A stretch of 64,000 bases of DNA from Thiothrix litoralis (GTDB taxonomy: Bacteria; Pseudomonadota; Gammaproteobacteria; Thiotrichales; Thiotrichaceae), in assembly GCF_017901135.1 (NCBI RefSeq), contig NZ_CP072801.1, forward strand, positions 2,787,501 to 2,851,500. The letters run 5' to 3'. The notes beneath the pieces are model-generated. The model was not told where the DNA came from, did not search any database, and worked only from the letters and a program-made list of their open reading frames with translations. Below, piece by piece: positions 9,876 to 19,167 of this stretch. Within the stretch, counting starts at the first letter, position 1. Each line of letters opens with the position of its first letter. The position numbers were made by a program, and so were the translations under genes.

Positions 9876-10967
9876 ATGCTGTTAAAATATGCATGGCTTG
9901 CAGGCATCTGCCTGTTTGCCAGCCACACCAATGCCCAAACCACCACCACGCCCCTTCCGCCAGCGTGCAACGTACAGCCTCAGGGGAAAGTCGTAACGCC
10001 CACGGAAAACTGTATCCGTAAAACCCCGGCCTTGCGCGAGGGGCTGGTGGATCTGGCGGTTTACCTGCAAACCACAACACCCTCACGGCTGATTGCACCG
10101 GAATATCAGGGAAAGCTCGATGTCAGCCAACTTCAGGATACCGCCACACAACTCATCCACTGGCTAGACAGTGCCCCGGACGCCAGACTCCCATTGGAAA
10201 AACAATTCAGCCTACAGGCACTGGGCAACACCACCGCAAAACGCCCGGTACAGTACGGTGGGTATTACACCCCCATGCTAGAAGTCAGCGCCACCCCAAC
10301 GGACACGTATCAATACCCGATTTATGACAAGCCAGCCAGCGGCCTGCTACCCTCACGACGCACCATCATGCAAGGCGCATTGCACGGCAAGGGGCTGGAA
10401 ATTGCCTGGACAAACGACCCGGTGGGTTATTATTTCATGCAAGTGCAAGGTTCCGGCCTGATCCGCTACCCGGATGGGCACACCCAACTGCTGGGCTTTG
10501 CCGGTAAAAACAGCTATCCCTACGCCAGTATTGGGCGTTACATGCAGCAGAAAGGCTATTTGCGCACCAATAACCTGTCGAACACAGCCGTCAGCGAATG
10601 GCTGAAACTAAACCCCGATAAGCTGGATGAAGTCTTGAATGCCAGCCAATCCTTCGTATTTTTTCACCCTGTCAGCGATGTGGTACGCAGTTCCTCCGGC
10701 CTGCCGGTGGTTGCCGGGCATACGGTCTCGGTCGATACCAGTCTGATCCCGCTGGGTTCCATCCTACTTGCTGAGCTGGCTTTGCGTGACAATAACGGCA
10801 AAATCGTGCAACATGAGTGGCGCTTGTTGCTGGCAACAGACCGTAGATCGGATGACAGGGGCGTCACCCGAATCGGTATCTATACTGGGGAAGGCGACGA
10901 AGGCCGTGCAGCAGCACAACACTTTTTCCCGGCAGGCAGGGCATTCATTCTACGAACTGGCTCATAA
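9876..10967 (+). CDS. MltA paralogue lacking the catalytic aspartate
   Basis: The protein (363 residues from this start) is a diverged copy of the upstream MltA: a signal peptide (MLLKYAWLAGICLFASHTNA), then YGGYYTPMLEVS, GKGLEIAWTNDP, MQVQGSGLIRYPDG and a 3D domain (GHTVSVDTSLIPLGS, LLATDRRSDDRG, RIGIYTGEGDEG). The residue equivalent to catalytic Asp308 of E. coli MltA is Gly in RIGIYTG, where the upstream copy has RFDLYTG. Loss of the only catalytic acid predicts no lytic activity; it may bind glycan strands or regulate its partner. The ATG at 9876 is chosen because GAGGGG lies 6 bases upstream; an in-frame ATG at 9861 would put that site inside the gene. Confidence 0.85.
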   Translation: MLLKYAWLAGICLFASHTNAQTTTTPLPPACNVQPQGKVVTPTENCIRKTPALREGLVDLAVYLQTTTPSRLIAPEYQGKLDVSQLQDTATQLIHWLDSAPDARLPLEKQFSLQALGNTTAKRPVQYGGYYTPMLEVSATPTDTYQYPIYDKPASGLLPSRRTIMQGALHGKGLEIAWTNDPVGYYFMQVQGSGLIRYPDGHTQLLGFAGKNSYPYASIGRYMQQKGYLRTNNLSNTAVSEWLKLNPDKLDEVLNASQSFVFFHPVSDVVRSSSGLPVVAGHTVSVDTSLIPLGSILLAELALRDNNGKIVQHEWRLLLATDRRSDDRGVTRIGIYTGEGDEGRAAAQHFFPAGRAFILRTGS

Positions 10968-11061
10968 TGTCTGCTACAGGATTGAACTGGACGGGCAATT
11001 CTGGTATCGAAAGCTATACTAGATAGAATAAATTATTGGTTTAGACACAGGGTTTTCATTT

Positions 11062-12324
11062 ATGCTGGGTTATATTGACTGGATCATCATTCTGGTTGCA
11101 CTAATGGCTGCGATAGGAGCCGTATTACTGCTGTTACCGCAAACCAATAGCAAGGAAACCCAAGGGCTGCGCGTGGTTCGCTTGCAAGCCGAAGCCGACC
11201 GCAAACGGGTTGCTGATGTACTGGAAGTGACTCAACACGGCGCACAGGATGCTGAGAGTCTACTCAGTAAACTCAAAGCCCAAGTCGAACAAACCACCCG
11301 CAGCTACGAAGCCAGTCAGGCGCGAGCCGAACAAGCCGAACGCATTATTGAACGGGTAACCACGGCCGAACAGGAAATCCGCGACATTTCCAGCCAACTC
11401 GGCGACCGTCTGCAACACCTGCAAGGCTATTGGGATGAACAACTCGGCGATTCTGTCGAAAGCGTCAAACGCATCCGCAGCAAATTGCACGAAGGGCTGA
11501 CACAGGTTGACGACAGTCTGATCCGTTTGCGCGAACAGGAAAAAATGGCGCAAGGGTTCACCCGCCGCCTGCTCAACCATCATCAGGAACAAGCGCACAA
11601 CCAGCAGGAAAATGCTCGCATGTCCGCTGAAGTCCACAACCGTCTGGAAGCCATGCTCAAGGAGTCCAGCCACTTGCTGGAACAAATGCAGCGTTACCAG
11701 CAGGATGCCGATACCGTGTTCCTGAAATTCAATACCGAAATGGAAGGACTGGAATCACAAGCCAGCGAGCATTTCAGCACCCTGTCCCAAAGCACCGATC
11801 TGGCACGCCACGAGCTGACATCTGGTCTGGAAGAAAGCCGCAAACATGTCGAAACCATGCGCCGCCGCGAAGAGCAAAGCAACGACCTGAGCCGCCGCAT
11901 CCACCAGCAATTCGAGCAGATCGACCACATCCGCGTGGAACGTATTGCCAAAACGCTGGATCTGACCGAACAAATGTCCAGCGACTTGCACAAAGGCATG
12001 GAAAATGCGCGTGATCTGCTGTTCTCACTGGAAGTAGCCGTGCAAAACGTCACTACCAGCCTGGACGCCAAACAACCCGCCGCAGCACCTGCACACGCAG
12101 ACGAATCCGAGGCACTACCGTTGATGCAGGAAACGCTCGAAGCTTCCAACTCCGATGATGCCGCCGAAATCGTTGCCGAAGTTGAAGAAATGGTAGCCTC
12201 CGCCACACCAACTCAAGATGCAGAAGTCAGCAAACTGGCTGACATCGGCAATCTGCGCCCCGTCAAAGAAAACGAAGAAGAGCCTACCCCGCATAACCTG
12301 ATGGCACTGCGGGCTTACCGTTAA
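11062..12324 (+). CDS. Membrane-anchored coiled-coil protein
   Basis: 420 residues. One N-terminal transmembrane helix (about residues 5-26, IDWIIILVALMAAIGAVLLLLP) is followed by a long charged helical region (about 35-330) rich in Glu, Gln, Arg and Leu with heptad spacing, typical of a coiled coil. The tail (about 335-420) is Ala/Glu-rich and probably disordered. No HAMP or methyl-accepting signature was found. The layout resembles RmuC-like or cell-envelope scaffold proteins, but no family is recognised. It has its own 94-base upstream gap and no obvious operon partner. It is probably anchored in the inner membrane with a cytoplasmic coiled coil. Confidence 0.75.
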   Translation: MLGYIDWIIILVALMAAIGAVLLLLPQTNSKETQGLRVVRLQAEADRKRVADVLEVTQHGAQDAESLLSKLKAQVEQTTRSYEASQARAEQAERIIERVTTAEQEIRDISSQLGDRLQHLQGYWDEQLGDSVESVKRIRSKLHEGLTQVDDSLIRLREQEKMAQGFTRRLLNHHQEQAHNQQENARMSAEVHNRLEAMLKESSHLLEQMQRYQQDADTVFLKFNTEMEGLESQASEHFSTLSQSTDLARHELTSGLEESRKHVETMRRREEQSNDLSRRIHQQFEQIDHIRVERIAKTLDLTEQMSSDLHKGMENARDLLFSLEVAVQNVTTSLDAKQPAAAPAHADESEALPLMQETLEASNSDDAAEIVAEVEEMVASATPTQDAEVSKLADIGNLRPVKENEEEPTPHNLMALRAYR

Positions 12325-12474
12325 GCAACAAATTAACGTCAGAACGTTATGCCCGCTTACCAGCAGTGAATTCAAGTGATTTCATGATGGGGATCAAGCT
12401 ATTGCTTGCTTTCTTGCCCTGATTGTTTTATTGCTTGATCTATTCATTCCTTCTGTTAGCGAGAAAACGCCTGA

Positions 12475-13248
12475 ATGCCCCCGGAACATGCCCTCGTCGT
12501 CAACAACATCAAAAAACGCTTCGGTGATTTAGCCGTCCTCAATGGTATCTCGCTGACCGCACACAAGGGCGATGTCATCTCCCTGCTGGGTTCTAGCGGT
12601 TCTGGCAAGAGCACCCTACTCCGTTGCATCAACTTGCTGGAAACCCCGGATGAAGGCGAGGTTTACGTCACGGGTGAACGCATTGAAATGACCCATGACC
12701 GCCACGGCAAAACCATTCCCAAAAGCCAGAAGCAGGTTGACCACATCCGCACCCGTTTGGGCATGGTGTTCCAAGGCTTCAACTTGTGGAGCCACCGCAC
12801 CATTCTGGACAATATTATCGAAGCGCCGGTGCATGTTCTCGGCATCCCCAAAGCCGAAGCCAAGGAATACGCATTGGAATTGCTGCACAAGGTCGGTATT
12901 GCCAGCAAAGCCGACAGTTACCCCGATCACTTGTCCGGTGGGCAGCAACAGCGCGTTGCCATTGCCCGCGCTCTGGCGATGAAACCCGCCGTGATGCTGT
13001 TTGACGAACCCACTTCCGCCCTCGACCCGGAATTGGTGGGCGAAGTGCTGCGCGTGATGCGCCAACTGGCCGACGAAGGCATGACCATGTTGGTCGTCAC
13101 CCACGAAATGGGTTTTGCGCGGGAAGTCTCCTCACAAGTCATCTTTTTGCACCAAGGGCAAATCGAGGAGCAAGGTAGCCCCGAACAAGTATTCGGCAAC
13201 CCGATATCCGAACGCTGCCAGCAATTCCTCGCCAGCCAGCTCAAATAA
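12475..13248 (+). CDS. Polar amino-acid ABC transporter ATPase (HisP type)
   Basis: This is the ATP-hydrolysing subunit of a histidine/lysine/arginine/ornithine-type importer. Walker A is [13 protein letters not shown] (about 40-52), the signature is LSGGQQQR, and Walker B is [16 protein letters not shown]. The insert [27 protein letters not shown] after the Walker A region is typical of the HisP/AotP branch. It starts a four-gene operon, ATPase - binding protein - permease - permease, with 49, 3 and -4 base spacings. Substrate (histidine, arginine, lysine or ornithine) is inferred from family and from the exporter next door. Confidence 0.92.
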   Translation: MPPEHALVVNNIKKRFGDLAVLNGISLTAHKGDVISLLGSSGSGKSTLLRCINLLETPDEGEVYVTGERIEMTHDRHGKTIPKSQKQVDHIRTRLGMVFQGFNLWSHRTILDNIIEAPVHVLGIPKAEAKEYALELLHKVGIASKADSYPDHLSGGQQQRVAIARALAMKPAVMLFDEPTSALDPELVGEVLRVMRQLADEGMTMLVVTHEMGFAREVSSQVIFLHQGQIEEQGSPEQVFGNPISERCQQFLASQLK

Positions 13249-13297
13249 CGTCATGAATCACCCTTCCCTACTTGCCACCCAATCACAGGAGAATTCC

Positions 13298-14077
13298 ATG
13301 AAAAAACTTACCCTTCTACTGTCCAGTACCGTACTGGCTTTGGCTGTTGCCGGTACTGCACAAGCCGCCGACAAACTGCGACTCGGCACCGAAGGCGCGT
13401 ATGCTCCGTTCAATACCGTGGATAAAGACGGCAAGCTGGCAGGCTTTGACATCGACATCGGCAACGCACTGTGCAAGGCGATGGAGACCGAATGCGAATG
13501 GGTCACCTCCGACTGGGACGGCCTGATCCCCGCGCTGGATGCGAAAAAATTTGACGCCATCGTTGCCTCCATGTCGATCACGGACGAGCGTAAGGAAAAG
13601 ATCGACTTCAGCGGCAAATACTATTCCACCCCGATCAAGTGCGCCCGCGAAACCGGCAAAACGGTTGACCCGACCCAAACCGATACTCTCAAGGGCAAAA
13701 TGATCGGCGTGCAAAGCGGCGTTGTCTCGGATAATTTTGCACGGGCAACCTTTAAAGACATTGCTGAAATCACCGCCTACAAAACCCAAGACGAAGCCAA
13801 TATGGATCTGCTTTCCGGGCGTGTCGATTTGGTGTGTGCGGATTCCGTGGTACTCGCCCCCTTCGTCAAGGATGAGAAAAACGCCGGTAAGGTCGAATTC
13901 GTCGGCGGCGATTTCGACGACAAAAAATTCATCGGTGATGGCGTCGGTATTGGCGTGCGCAAAGGCGACACCGCGCTGGCTGAAAAGCTGAACAAGGCGA
14001 TTGCCAAAATCCGGGAGGATGGCACTTACGCCGAAATCAACAAGAAATACTTCGACTTCGACCTGTACGGGGAATAA
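13298..14077 (+). CDS. Periplasmic basic amino-acid-binding protein
   Basis: 259 residues with a cleavable signal peptide (residues 1-23, ending AQA). The SBP_bac_3 fold is clear: LRLGTEGAYAPFN, GFDIDIGNALC, DWDGLIPALDAKKFDAIVASMSITDERK, GVQSGVVSDNF and DLVCADS. The pattern matches the ArgT/HisJ/AotJ branch that binds lysine, arginine, ornithine or histidine. The ATG at 13298 follows a good AGGAG site; the open frame extends further upstream, but that extension overlaps the ATPase gene and lacks a signal peptide. Transcribed with its ATPase and permeases. Confidence 0.93.
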   Translation: MKKLTLLLSSTVLALAVAGTAQAADKLRLGTEGAYAPFNTVDKDGKLAGFDIDIGNALCKAMETECEWVTSDWDGLIPALDAKKFDAIVASMSITDERKEKIDFSGKYYSTPIKCARETGKTVDPTQTDTLKGKMIGVQSGVVSDNFARATFKDIAEITAYKTQDEANMDLLSGRVDLVCADSVVLAPFVKDEKNAGKVEFVGGDFDDKKFIGDGVGIGVRKGDTALAEKLNKAIAKIREDGTYAEINKKYFDFDLYGE

Positions 14078-14080
14078 GCC

Positions 14081-14767
14081 TTGCTGGATTTACAAGGTTA
14101 CGGCTGGATGCTGTTGCAAGGTCTGCAAATGACCGTGCTGGTGGGGTTGTGCGCCATGTTGGTGGCTATCCTGTTCGGTTTGCTGGGCACGTGGGGCAAG
14201 TTCTCGCACTCACGGCTGGCGAATTGGGCGGCGGATACGTACACCACCGTGGTGCGCGGCGTGCCGGAACTGATCCTGCTGTTGCTGGTGTATTACGGCG
14301 TGCCCAAGCTGATTCAGGATGGGGCTGCCGCTCTAGGCTATGACATGCGCCTTGACCTGAACCCGTTTGTGGCGGGCTTTCTGACCATCGGTTTCATCTA
14401 CGGCGCATTTTGTACCGAAGTGCTGCGCGGGGCGTTTTTAGCCGTCCCGCGTGGGCAGATGGAAGCGGCGCGAGCAATTGGCATGAGCCGTACCCTTGCG
14501 TTCCGCCGGGTGCAATTGCCGCTGGCGATGCGCATGGCCTTGCCCGGGCTGGGCAATGTGTGGATGGTGCTGATCAAGGCCACTGCGCTGATTTCATTGA
14601 TCCAATTGGATGAATTGATGCGTAAGGCCAAACTCGCCGCCACCGCCACTCACCAGCCGTTTACCTTTTATTTCCTCGCCTCCTTACTGTTTCTGGCGAT
14701 TACGCTGGTGTCGATGCTGGTGCTGAAACGTGCCGAAACCTGGGCGAAACGCGGGGTGCGTACATGA
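14081..14767 (+). CDS. Basic amino-acid ABC transporter permease (HisQ type)
   Basis: 228 residues with five or so membrane segments and the permease EAA loop (GQMEAARAIGMSRTLAFRRVQLPLAMRMALPGLGN). HisQ-type proteins form the channel heterodimer with the next gene product. Translation appears to start at TTG 14081, 3 bases after the binding-protein stop; an ATG at 14108 would shorten the first helix. The stop overlaps the next start (ATGA), which points to coupled translation. Confidence 0.92.
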   Translation: MLDLQGYGWMLLQGLQMTVLVGLCAMLVAILFGLLGTWGKFSHSRLANWAADTYTTVVRGVPELILLLLVYYGVPKLIQDGAAALGYDMRLDLNPFVAGFLTIGFIYGAFCTEVLRGAFLAVPRGQMEAARAIGMSRTLAFRRVQLPLAMRMALPGLGNVWMVLIKATALISLIQLDELMRKAKLAATATHQPFTFYFLASLLFLAITLVSMLVLKRAETWAKRGVRT

Positions 14768-15456
14768 ATTGGGAACTGATCTGGGAAAGCCTGCCGAAAT
14801 TGCTGGAGGGCGCGGGCGTTACCGTGCAAATAACCCTGTTCAGCATTGCCATCGGTTTGCTGCTGGCTGTGCCGCTGGCGTTGGCGCGGCTCTCATCCAA
14901 CAAGCTGTTGAACTGGCCTGCCACGGGGTTTGTGTTTTATTTCCGGGGCACGCCGTTGCTGGTGCAACTGTTCCTGATCTATTACGGCAGCGGGCAATTC
15001 CGCGAGCTGTTTAGCGATCTGGGCTTGTGGACGTATTTCCGTAATGCGTGGTTTTGCGCGGTGCTGACCCTGACCTTGAATACGGCTGCGTATTCAGCGG
15101 AAATTTTCCGGGGTGCGATTCAAGCCGTGCCGCGTGGCGAAATCGAGGCGGGTAAAGCGTTTGGTATGTCGGGCTGGTTATTGTTTCGGCGCGTGACTTT
15201 GCCGAAAGCCTTCCGCATTGCCCTACCCGCTTACGGGAATGAGGTGGTGTTTTTGCTGCAAGCCACCTCACTGGTGAGCACCATTACCGTGATTGACCTG
15301 ACCGGCGCAGCGGATTTGATCCGTTCCAAAACCTTTGCGGTGTATGAAATGTACCTGACGGCGGCGGTGCTGTATCTGATCATGACCTATGTGCTGGTGT
15401 ATGGCTTCCGGCTGCTGGAAAAGCGTTTAAACGCCTATCAGCGTCGCCCCGTATAA
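14764..15456 (+). CDS. Basic amino-acid ABC transporter permease (HisM type)
   Basis: 230 residues, the second membrane subunit of the importer. Membrane segments and the EAA loop (GEIEAGKAFGMSGWLLFRRVTLPKAFRIALPAYGNE) are intact. It overlaps the preceding permease by 4 bases. Its last 30 bases overlap the 3' end of the convergent LysE/ArgO exporter gene, so the import and export operons meet tail to tail with no room for a spacer terminator. Confidence 0.92.
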   Translation: MNWELIWESLPKLLEGAGVTVQITLFSIAIGLLLAVPLALARLSSNKLLNWPATGFVFYFRGTPLLVQLFLIYYGSGQFRELFSDLGLWTYFRNAWFCAVLTLTLNTAAYSAEIFRGAIQAVPRGEIEAGKAFGMSGWLLFRRVTLPKAFRIALPAYGNEVVFLLQATSLVSTITVIDLTGAADLIRSKTFAVYEMYLTAAVLYLIMTYVLVYGFRLLEKRLNAYQRRPV

Positions 15457-16059
15457 CACCAGTTCTGCGGCAATCCACCACATGATGACGCCAATCAACA
15501 AGTCGAGGGCTTGCCATGTCCCCGGCTTTTTGAACAAGGGTGACAACAGCCTTGCGCCGTAACCCAAGCCGAAAAACCACAGGCCGGAAATGCTGATCGC
15601 CCCCAGCAAAAAGGGCAATTTTTCACTGGCTGCCAACGTGCCTGCCACACCGCCCAGCACGACCACGGTATCGAGATAGACATGCGGGTTAAGCAAGGTA
15701 ATGGCTAAAGTCGCCATGAGCACGGTTTGCAGGCTGGTTTTTGCTGCATTGCCCGCTGCGGCTTCCAGATAACCTGTCCCCTGATACGCACTGCGGAATG
15801 CCTTGAAGCCATACCAGAACAGGAACAGCGCCCCAACCAACGCAAGGCCAAACGTCGCCATGCGATTGGCGCTGATCAACGAACCCAACCCCAGCACCCC
15901 GGCACTCATTAACACTGCATCACACAGGAAGCAGGTCAAGGCCACCCAGAAAATATGGTGACGCGCCAAGCCCTGTTTAAGGACGAAGGCGTTTTGTGCG
16001 CCAATGGCGATGATCAGGCCGATGGCGATCATCGCGCCTTTTAGGAAGATTTCTAGCAT
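15427..16059 (-). CDS. argO: LysE/ArgO-family amino-acid exporter
   Basis: 210 residues with six predicted membrane helices. The N-terminal motif GLIIAIGAQNAFVLKQGL is diagnostic of LysE/ArgO exporters, which expel lysine or arginine. The start at 16059 (MLEIFLKGAM) has an AGGATG site; an open frame continues to 16116 but adds a non-hydrophobic stretch. It converges on the basic amino-acid importer and overlaps its last gene by 30 bases, which supports a role in arginine/lysine balance. No LysG/ArgP-type regulator is adjacent. The gene symbol is by family only. Confidence 0.85.
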   Translation of the reverse strand: MLEIFLKGAMIAIGLIIAIGAQNAFVLKQGLARHHIFWVALTCFLCDAVLMSAGVLGLGSLISANRMATFGLALVGALFLFWYGFKAFRSAYQGTGYLEAAAGNAAKTSLQTVLMATLAITLLNPHVYLDTVVVLGGVAGTLAASEKLPFLLGAISISGLWFFGLGYGARLLSPLFKKPGTWQALDLLIGVIMWWIAAELVLYGATLIGV

Positions 16060-16206
16060 GGGAACATCCTTGTTGTTCAGAATGACGCATTCTATGGCAT
16101 AGCCAATGACAGGCATACAAAGCGGTCATGCAAACGTGTAGAATAGATTATTTCAAAACAGCAACCCACTGATAAATATTACTTAATTAGCACTAAAGAA
16201 CCGGAC

Positions 16207-16649
16207 ATGGAAGCGGACAATATCGCGGAAGACCGAGGCGAATCCATCGGCATGATGGAGCCGCTACTGGTTTCAGGGACATCCCGTTTTCGCCCTGAAC
16301 TGGCTGACTTGGCTTTGGAACTGACCGCCAAATCTACCGCACTGCGTAAAAGCCTACCGGTAGGCATTGCACGTGCGTTGTCTGATCTGGTGCGCTCCAT
16401 GAACTGCTATTACAGCAACCTGATTGAAGGGCATGACACCCACCCGATTGACATCGAACGGGCGCTCAACGAGGACTATAGCACCGACTCCAGAAAGCGT
16501 GACCTGCAACTGGAGGCCAAAGCCCATATCGCTGTCCAGCAATGGAGCGGGGTGTACTGGCTACGGAATCGACACGCGCACCGCTGCGCTTGAATTTCCC
16601 GGCGATGTTGGCGGCACGTTGGATGCCTGGGCTGTTCCCCGAAAGGTAG
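16207..16649 (+). pseudogene. Collapsed Fic-family gene (internal deletion)
   Basis: The first about 110 codons encode a Fic N-terminal domain (LRKSLPVGIARALSDLV, YYSNLIEGHDTHPIDIERAL, LQLEAKAHIAVQQW). Shortly after, the frame ends at 16593, and another frame carries the usual Fic C-terminal ending APLRLNFPAML...RWMPGLFPER, with its stop at 16647-16649. The central Fic core with HPFxxGNGR is missing. The gene is therefore an internally deleted, frameshifted remnant. The short product would keep the inhibitory-type motif SNLIEG, matching [ST]xxxE[GN], but has no AMP-transfer site. Confidence 0.7.
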
Positions 16650-16754
16650 CGCAAACTACATGGGGAGTCCTGACCCTAAAGTGTATAAGGGCGAAAGCAA
16701 CGCAACAAAGAATAGGATACACTAACGCATTAATTGTTTACGCCCCCGGATACC

Positions 16755-19070
16755 ATGTCGCCCAACGCCAATCCCCACGTACCTCTCGCCCTGTTCGAGC
16801 ACCCCAAATACTGGGCAGAATGCTATGACACCTCGCCCTATCTCCCCATGAGTCGTGCGGAAATGGACGCGCTGGGCTGGGATTCCTGCGACATTATTAT
16901 CGTTACCGGGGATGCTTACGTCGACCACCCTTCCTTTGGCATGGCAGTGATCGGGCGGATGTTAGAAGCACAAGGTTTTCGCGTCGGCATCATTGCGCAA
17001 CCGGATTGGCATTCCAAAGACCCATTCATGGCACTGGGCGAACCCAACCTGTTCTTCGGCGTCGCGGCGGGCAATATGGACTCGATGATCAACCGCTACA
17101 CCGCCGACCGCAAGATGCGCTCCGACGACGCTTACACCCCCGGCAATGTTGGCGGCAAACGCCCCGACCGCGCCTCCTTGGTGTATTCACAACGCTGTAA
17201 GGAAGCCTACCCCGACGTACCGATCATTCTGGGCGGGATCGAAGCTTCATTGCGCCGCATTGCGCATTTCGATTACTGGCAGGAAAAAGTACGCCGATCG
17301 ATCCTGATGGATGCCGCCGCCGACCTGCTGCTGTACGGCAATGCCGAACGCGCCGTGGTCGAAATCGCCCACCGCATCGCTTCCGGCGAACCCGTTGCCA
17401 ACATTACCGACGTGCGCGGCACGGCCTTCATCCGCCGCGACACCCCAGCAGGCTGGATGGAAATCGACTCCAGCCGCGTCGACCAACCGGGCAAAATCGA
17501 CCGCATCATCAACCCCTACATCAACACCACCGAACTGTCGGAATGCGAAGTTGAAAAGCGCAATGTGCAGTGGTTTGAATACGAAGACCCGCGCAGTAAA
17601 CGCCCCGACGAACACAAACTGACCTTCCACCCGCGTGCCCGTTTGGATCGCGACCTGACCGTGATCCGCCTGCCCTCGTTTGAAAAAGTCAGCAAAGACA
17701 AGGTGCTGTACGCCCACGCCAACCGCGTGCTGCACCTGGAAACCAACCCCGGCAACGCCCGCGCCTTGGTGCAAAAACACGGCACGCAGGACATCTGGAT
17801 TAACCCGCCACCGATTCCACTGACCACGCCGGAAATGGATTTCGTGTTCGGCCTGCCCTACGCTCGTCAACCGCACCCGGCTTACGGCGGCGAACGCATC
17901 CCCGCCTATGAAATGATCCGTTTCTCGATCAACATCATGCGCGGCTGCTTTGGCGGCTGCACTTTCTGCTCGATCACCGAACACGAAGGCCGCATTATCC
18001 AGAACCGTTCGCAGGAATCCATCATCCGTGAAGTCGAGGACATCCGCGACAAAGTACCGGGATTTACCGGGGTCATTTCCGACCTCGGCGGCCCCACCGC
18101 GAACATGTACCGCCTCGCCTGCAAAGACCCGAAGGTGGAAGCTTCCTGCCGCAAACCAAGCTGCGTTTACCCCGGCATTTGCCAGAACCTCAACACCGAC
18201 CACACCGCGCTGAAAGAGCTGTACCGCACCGCCCGCAACTTGCCCGGTATCAAGAAAGTGCTGATCGGTTCCGGCCTGCGTTACGACCTCGCCATCCGCG
18301 ACCCCGAATACGTCAAGGAACTGGTCACGCACCACGTCGGCGGCTACCTCAAGATTGCCCCGGAACACACCGAAGATGCGCCGCTCTCCAAAATGATGAA
18401 ACCCGGCATCGGCGCGTATGACGAATTCAAACGCCTGTTCGAGAAATACACCAGGGAAGCGGGCAAAGAACAATATTTGATCCCGTATTTCATCGCCGCG
18501 CACCCCGGCACGTCCGACGAAGACATGCTCAACCTCGCGCTGTGGCTGAAGAAAAACGGCTTCCGCGCCGACCAAGTGCAAGCGTTTTACCCCTCGCCGA
18601 TGGCATCCGCCACCACCATGTACCACACCGACAAAAACCCGCTGCACAAAGTCACCTACAAAAGCGAAAAGGTGGAAACGGCGAAATCACCGGAACAGCG
18701 CAAGCTGCACAAAGCGTTTTTGCGCTGGCATGACCCCAAAAACTGGCCGCTGCTGCGCAAAGCAATGGCGGAGATGGGGCGGCAGGAACTGATTGGCGAT
18801 GGCGACAACCAGTTGATCCCGCATTACAAAGCGGGGGAGGAACAGTTGGTGTATGAGGCGCATCGGCGGAAGAATAAGGGCGGGGAGCATCAGAAGCGGG
18901 TGGGGAAACCTGCGCAAACGGCAGCGAGTAAACCGAATGCGGGTAAGCCGCAGGGTGGGAAGGTATTGACGCAGCATACGGGGTTGCCACCGAAGCCATT
19001 AATAAAAAATGAAAAACCCAGAAGTAATCACACACTATCAACTAAAAATAAACACCGGCCACGCCCATAG
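16755..19070 (+). CDS. ygiQ: YgiQ-family radical SAM protein, full-length copy
   Basis: A radical SAM enzyme of the YgiQ family (UPF0313); the reaction is not established. About 771 residues: the N-terminal UPF0313 domain ([32 protein letters not shown]), the radical-SAM core with CxxxCxxC at Cys398, Cys402 and Cys405 ([10 protein letters not shown]), the extra cysteines of [14 protein letters not shown], and a C-terminal YgiQ domain ending in a Lys/Gly/Pro-rich tail. The start could be ATG 16755 or TTG 16734, seven codons upstream. This is the only one of three ygiQ copies with an intact N-terminus. After HTGLPPKP the tail ([11 protein letters not shown]...) differs from the other copies because foreign sequence begins there. 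Confidence 0.92.
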   Translation: MSPNANPHVPLALFEHPKYWAECYDTSPYLPMSRAEMDALGWDSCDIIIVTGDAYVDHPSFGMAVIGRMLEAQGFRVGIIAQPDWHSKDPFMALGEPNLFFGVAAGNMDSMINRYTADRKMRSDDAYTPGNVGGKRPDRASLVYSQRCKEAYPDVPIILGGIEASLRRIAHFDYWQEKVRRSILMDAAADLLLYGNAERAVVEIAHRIASGEPVANITDVRGTAFIRRDTPAGWMEIDSSRVDQPGKIDRIINPYINTTELSECEVEKRNVQWFEYEDPRSKRPDEHKLTFHPRARLDRDLTVIRLPSFEKVSKDKVLYAHANRVLHLETNPGNARALVQKHGTQDIWINPPPIPLTTPEMDFVFGLPYARQPHPAYGGERIPAYEMIRFSINIMRGCFGGCTFCSITEHEGRIIQNRSQESIIREVEDIRDKVPGFTGVISDLGGPTANMYRLACKDPKVEASCRKPSCVYPGICQNLNTDHTALKELYRTARNLPGIKKVLIGSGLRYDLAIRDPEYVKELVTHHVGGYLKIAPEHTEDAPLSKMMKPGIGAYDEFKRLFEKYTREAGKEQYLIPYFIAAHPGTSDEDMLNLALWLKKNGFRADQVQAFYPSPMASATTMYHTDKNPLHKVTYKSEKVETAKSPEQRKLHKAFLRWHDPKNWPLLRKAMAEMGRQELIGDGDNQLIPHYKAGEEQLVYEAHRRKNKGGEHQKRVGKPAQTAASKPNAGKPQGGKVLTQHTGLPPKPLIKNEKPRSNHTLSTKNKHRPRP

Positions 19071-19167
19071 CCCCCTATCCATAAAAATAATTAATAATTT
19101 ACATTGAAAAAAAAAACTGATTGTGGATAAAATAGTTTACTAACCAACAATCACAAGGGGCTAAATC

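Noticed and set aside
17247-18647. 466-codon open frame antisense to ygiQ
   Set aside because: It mirrors the codon bias of ygiQ on the other strand (low-complexity Val/Gly/Phe/His composition), has no ribosome site and recurs in shorter form opposite copy 2. It is a shadow frame.
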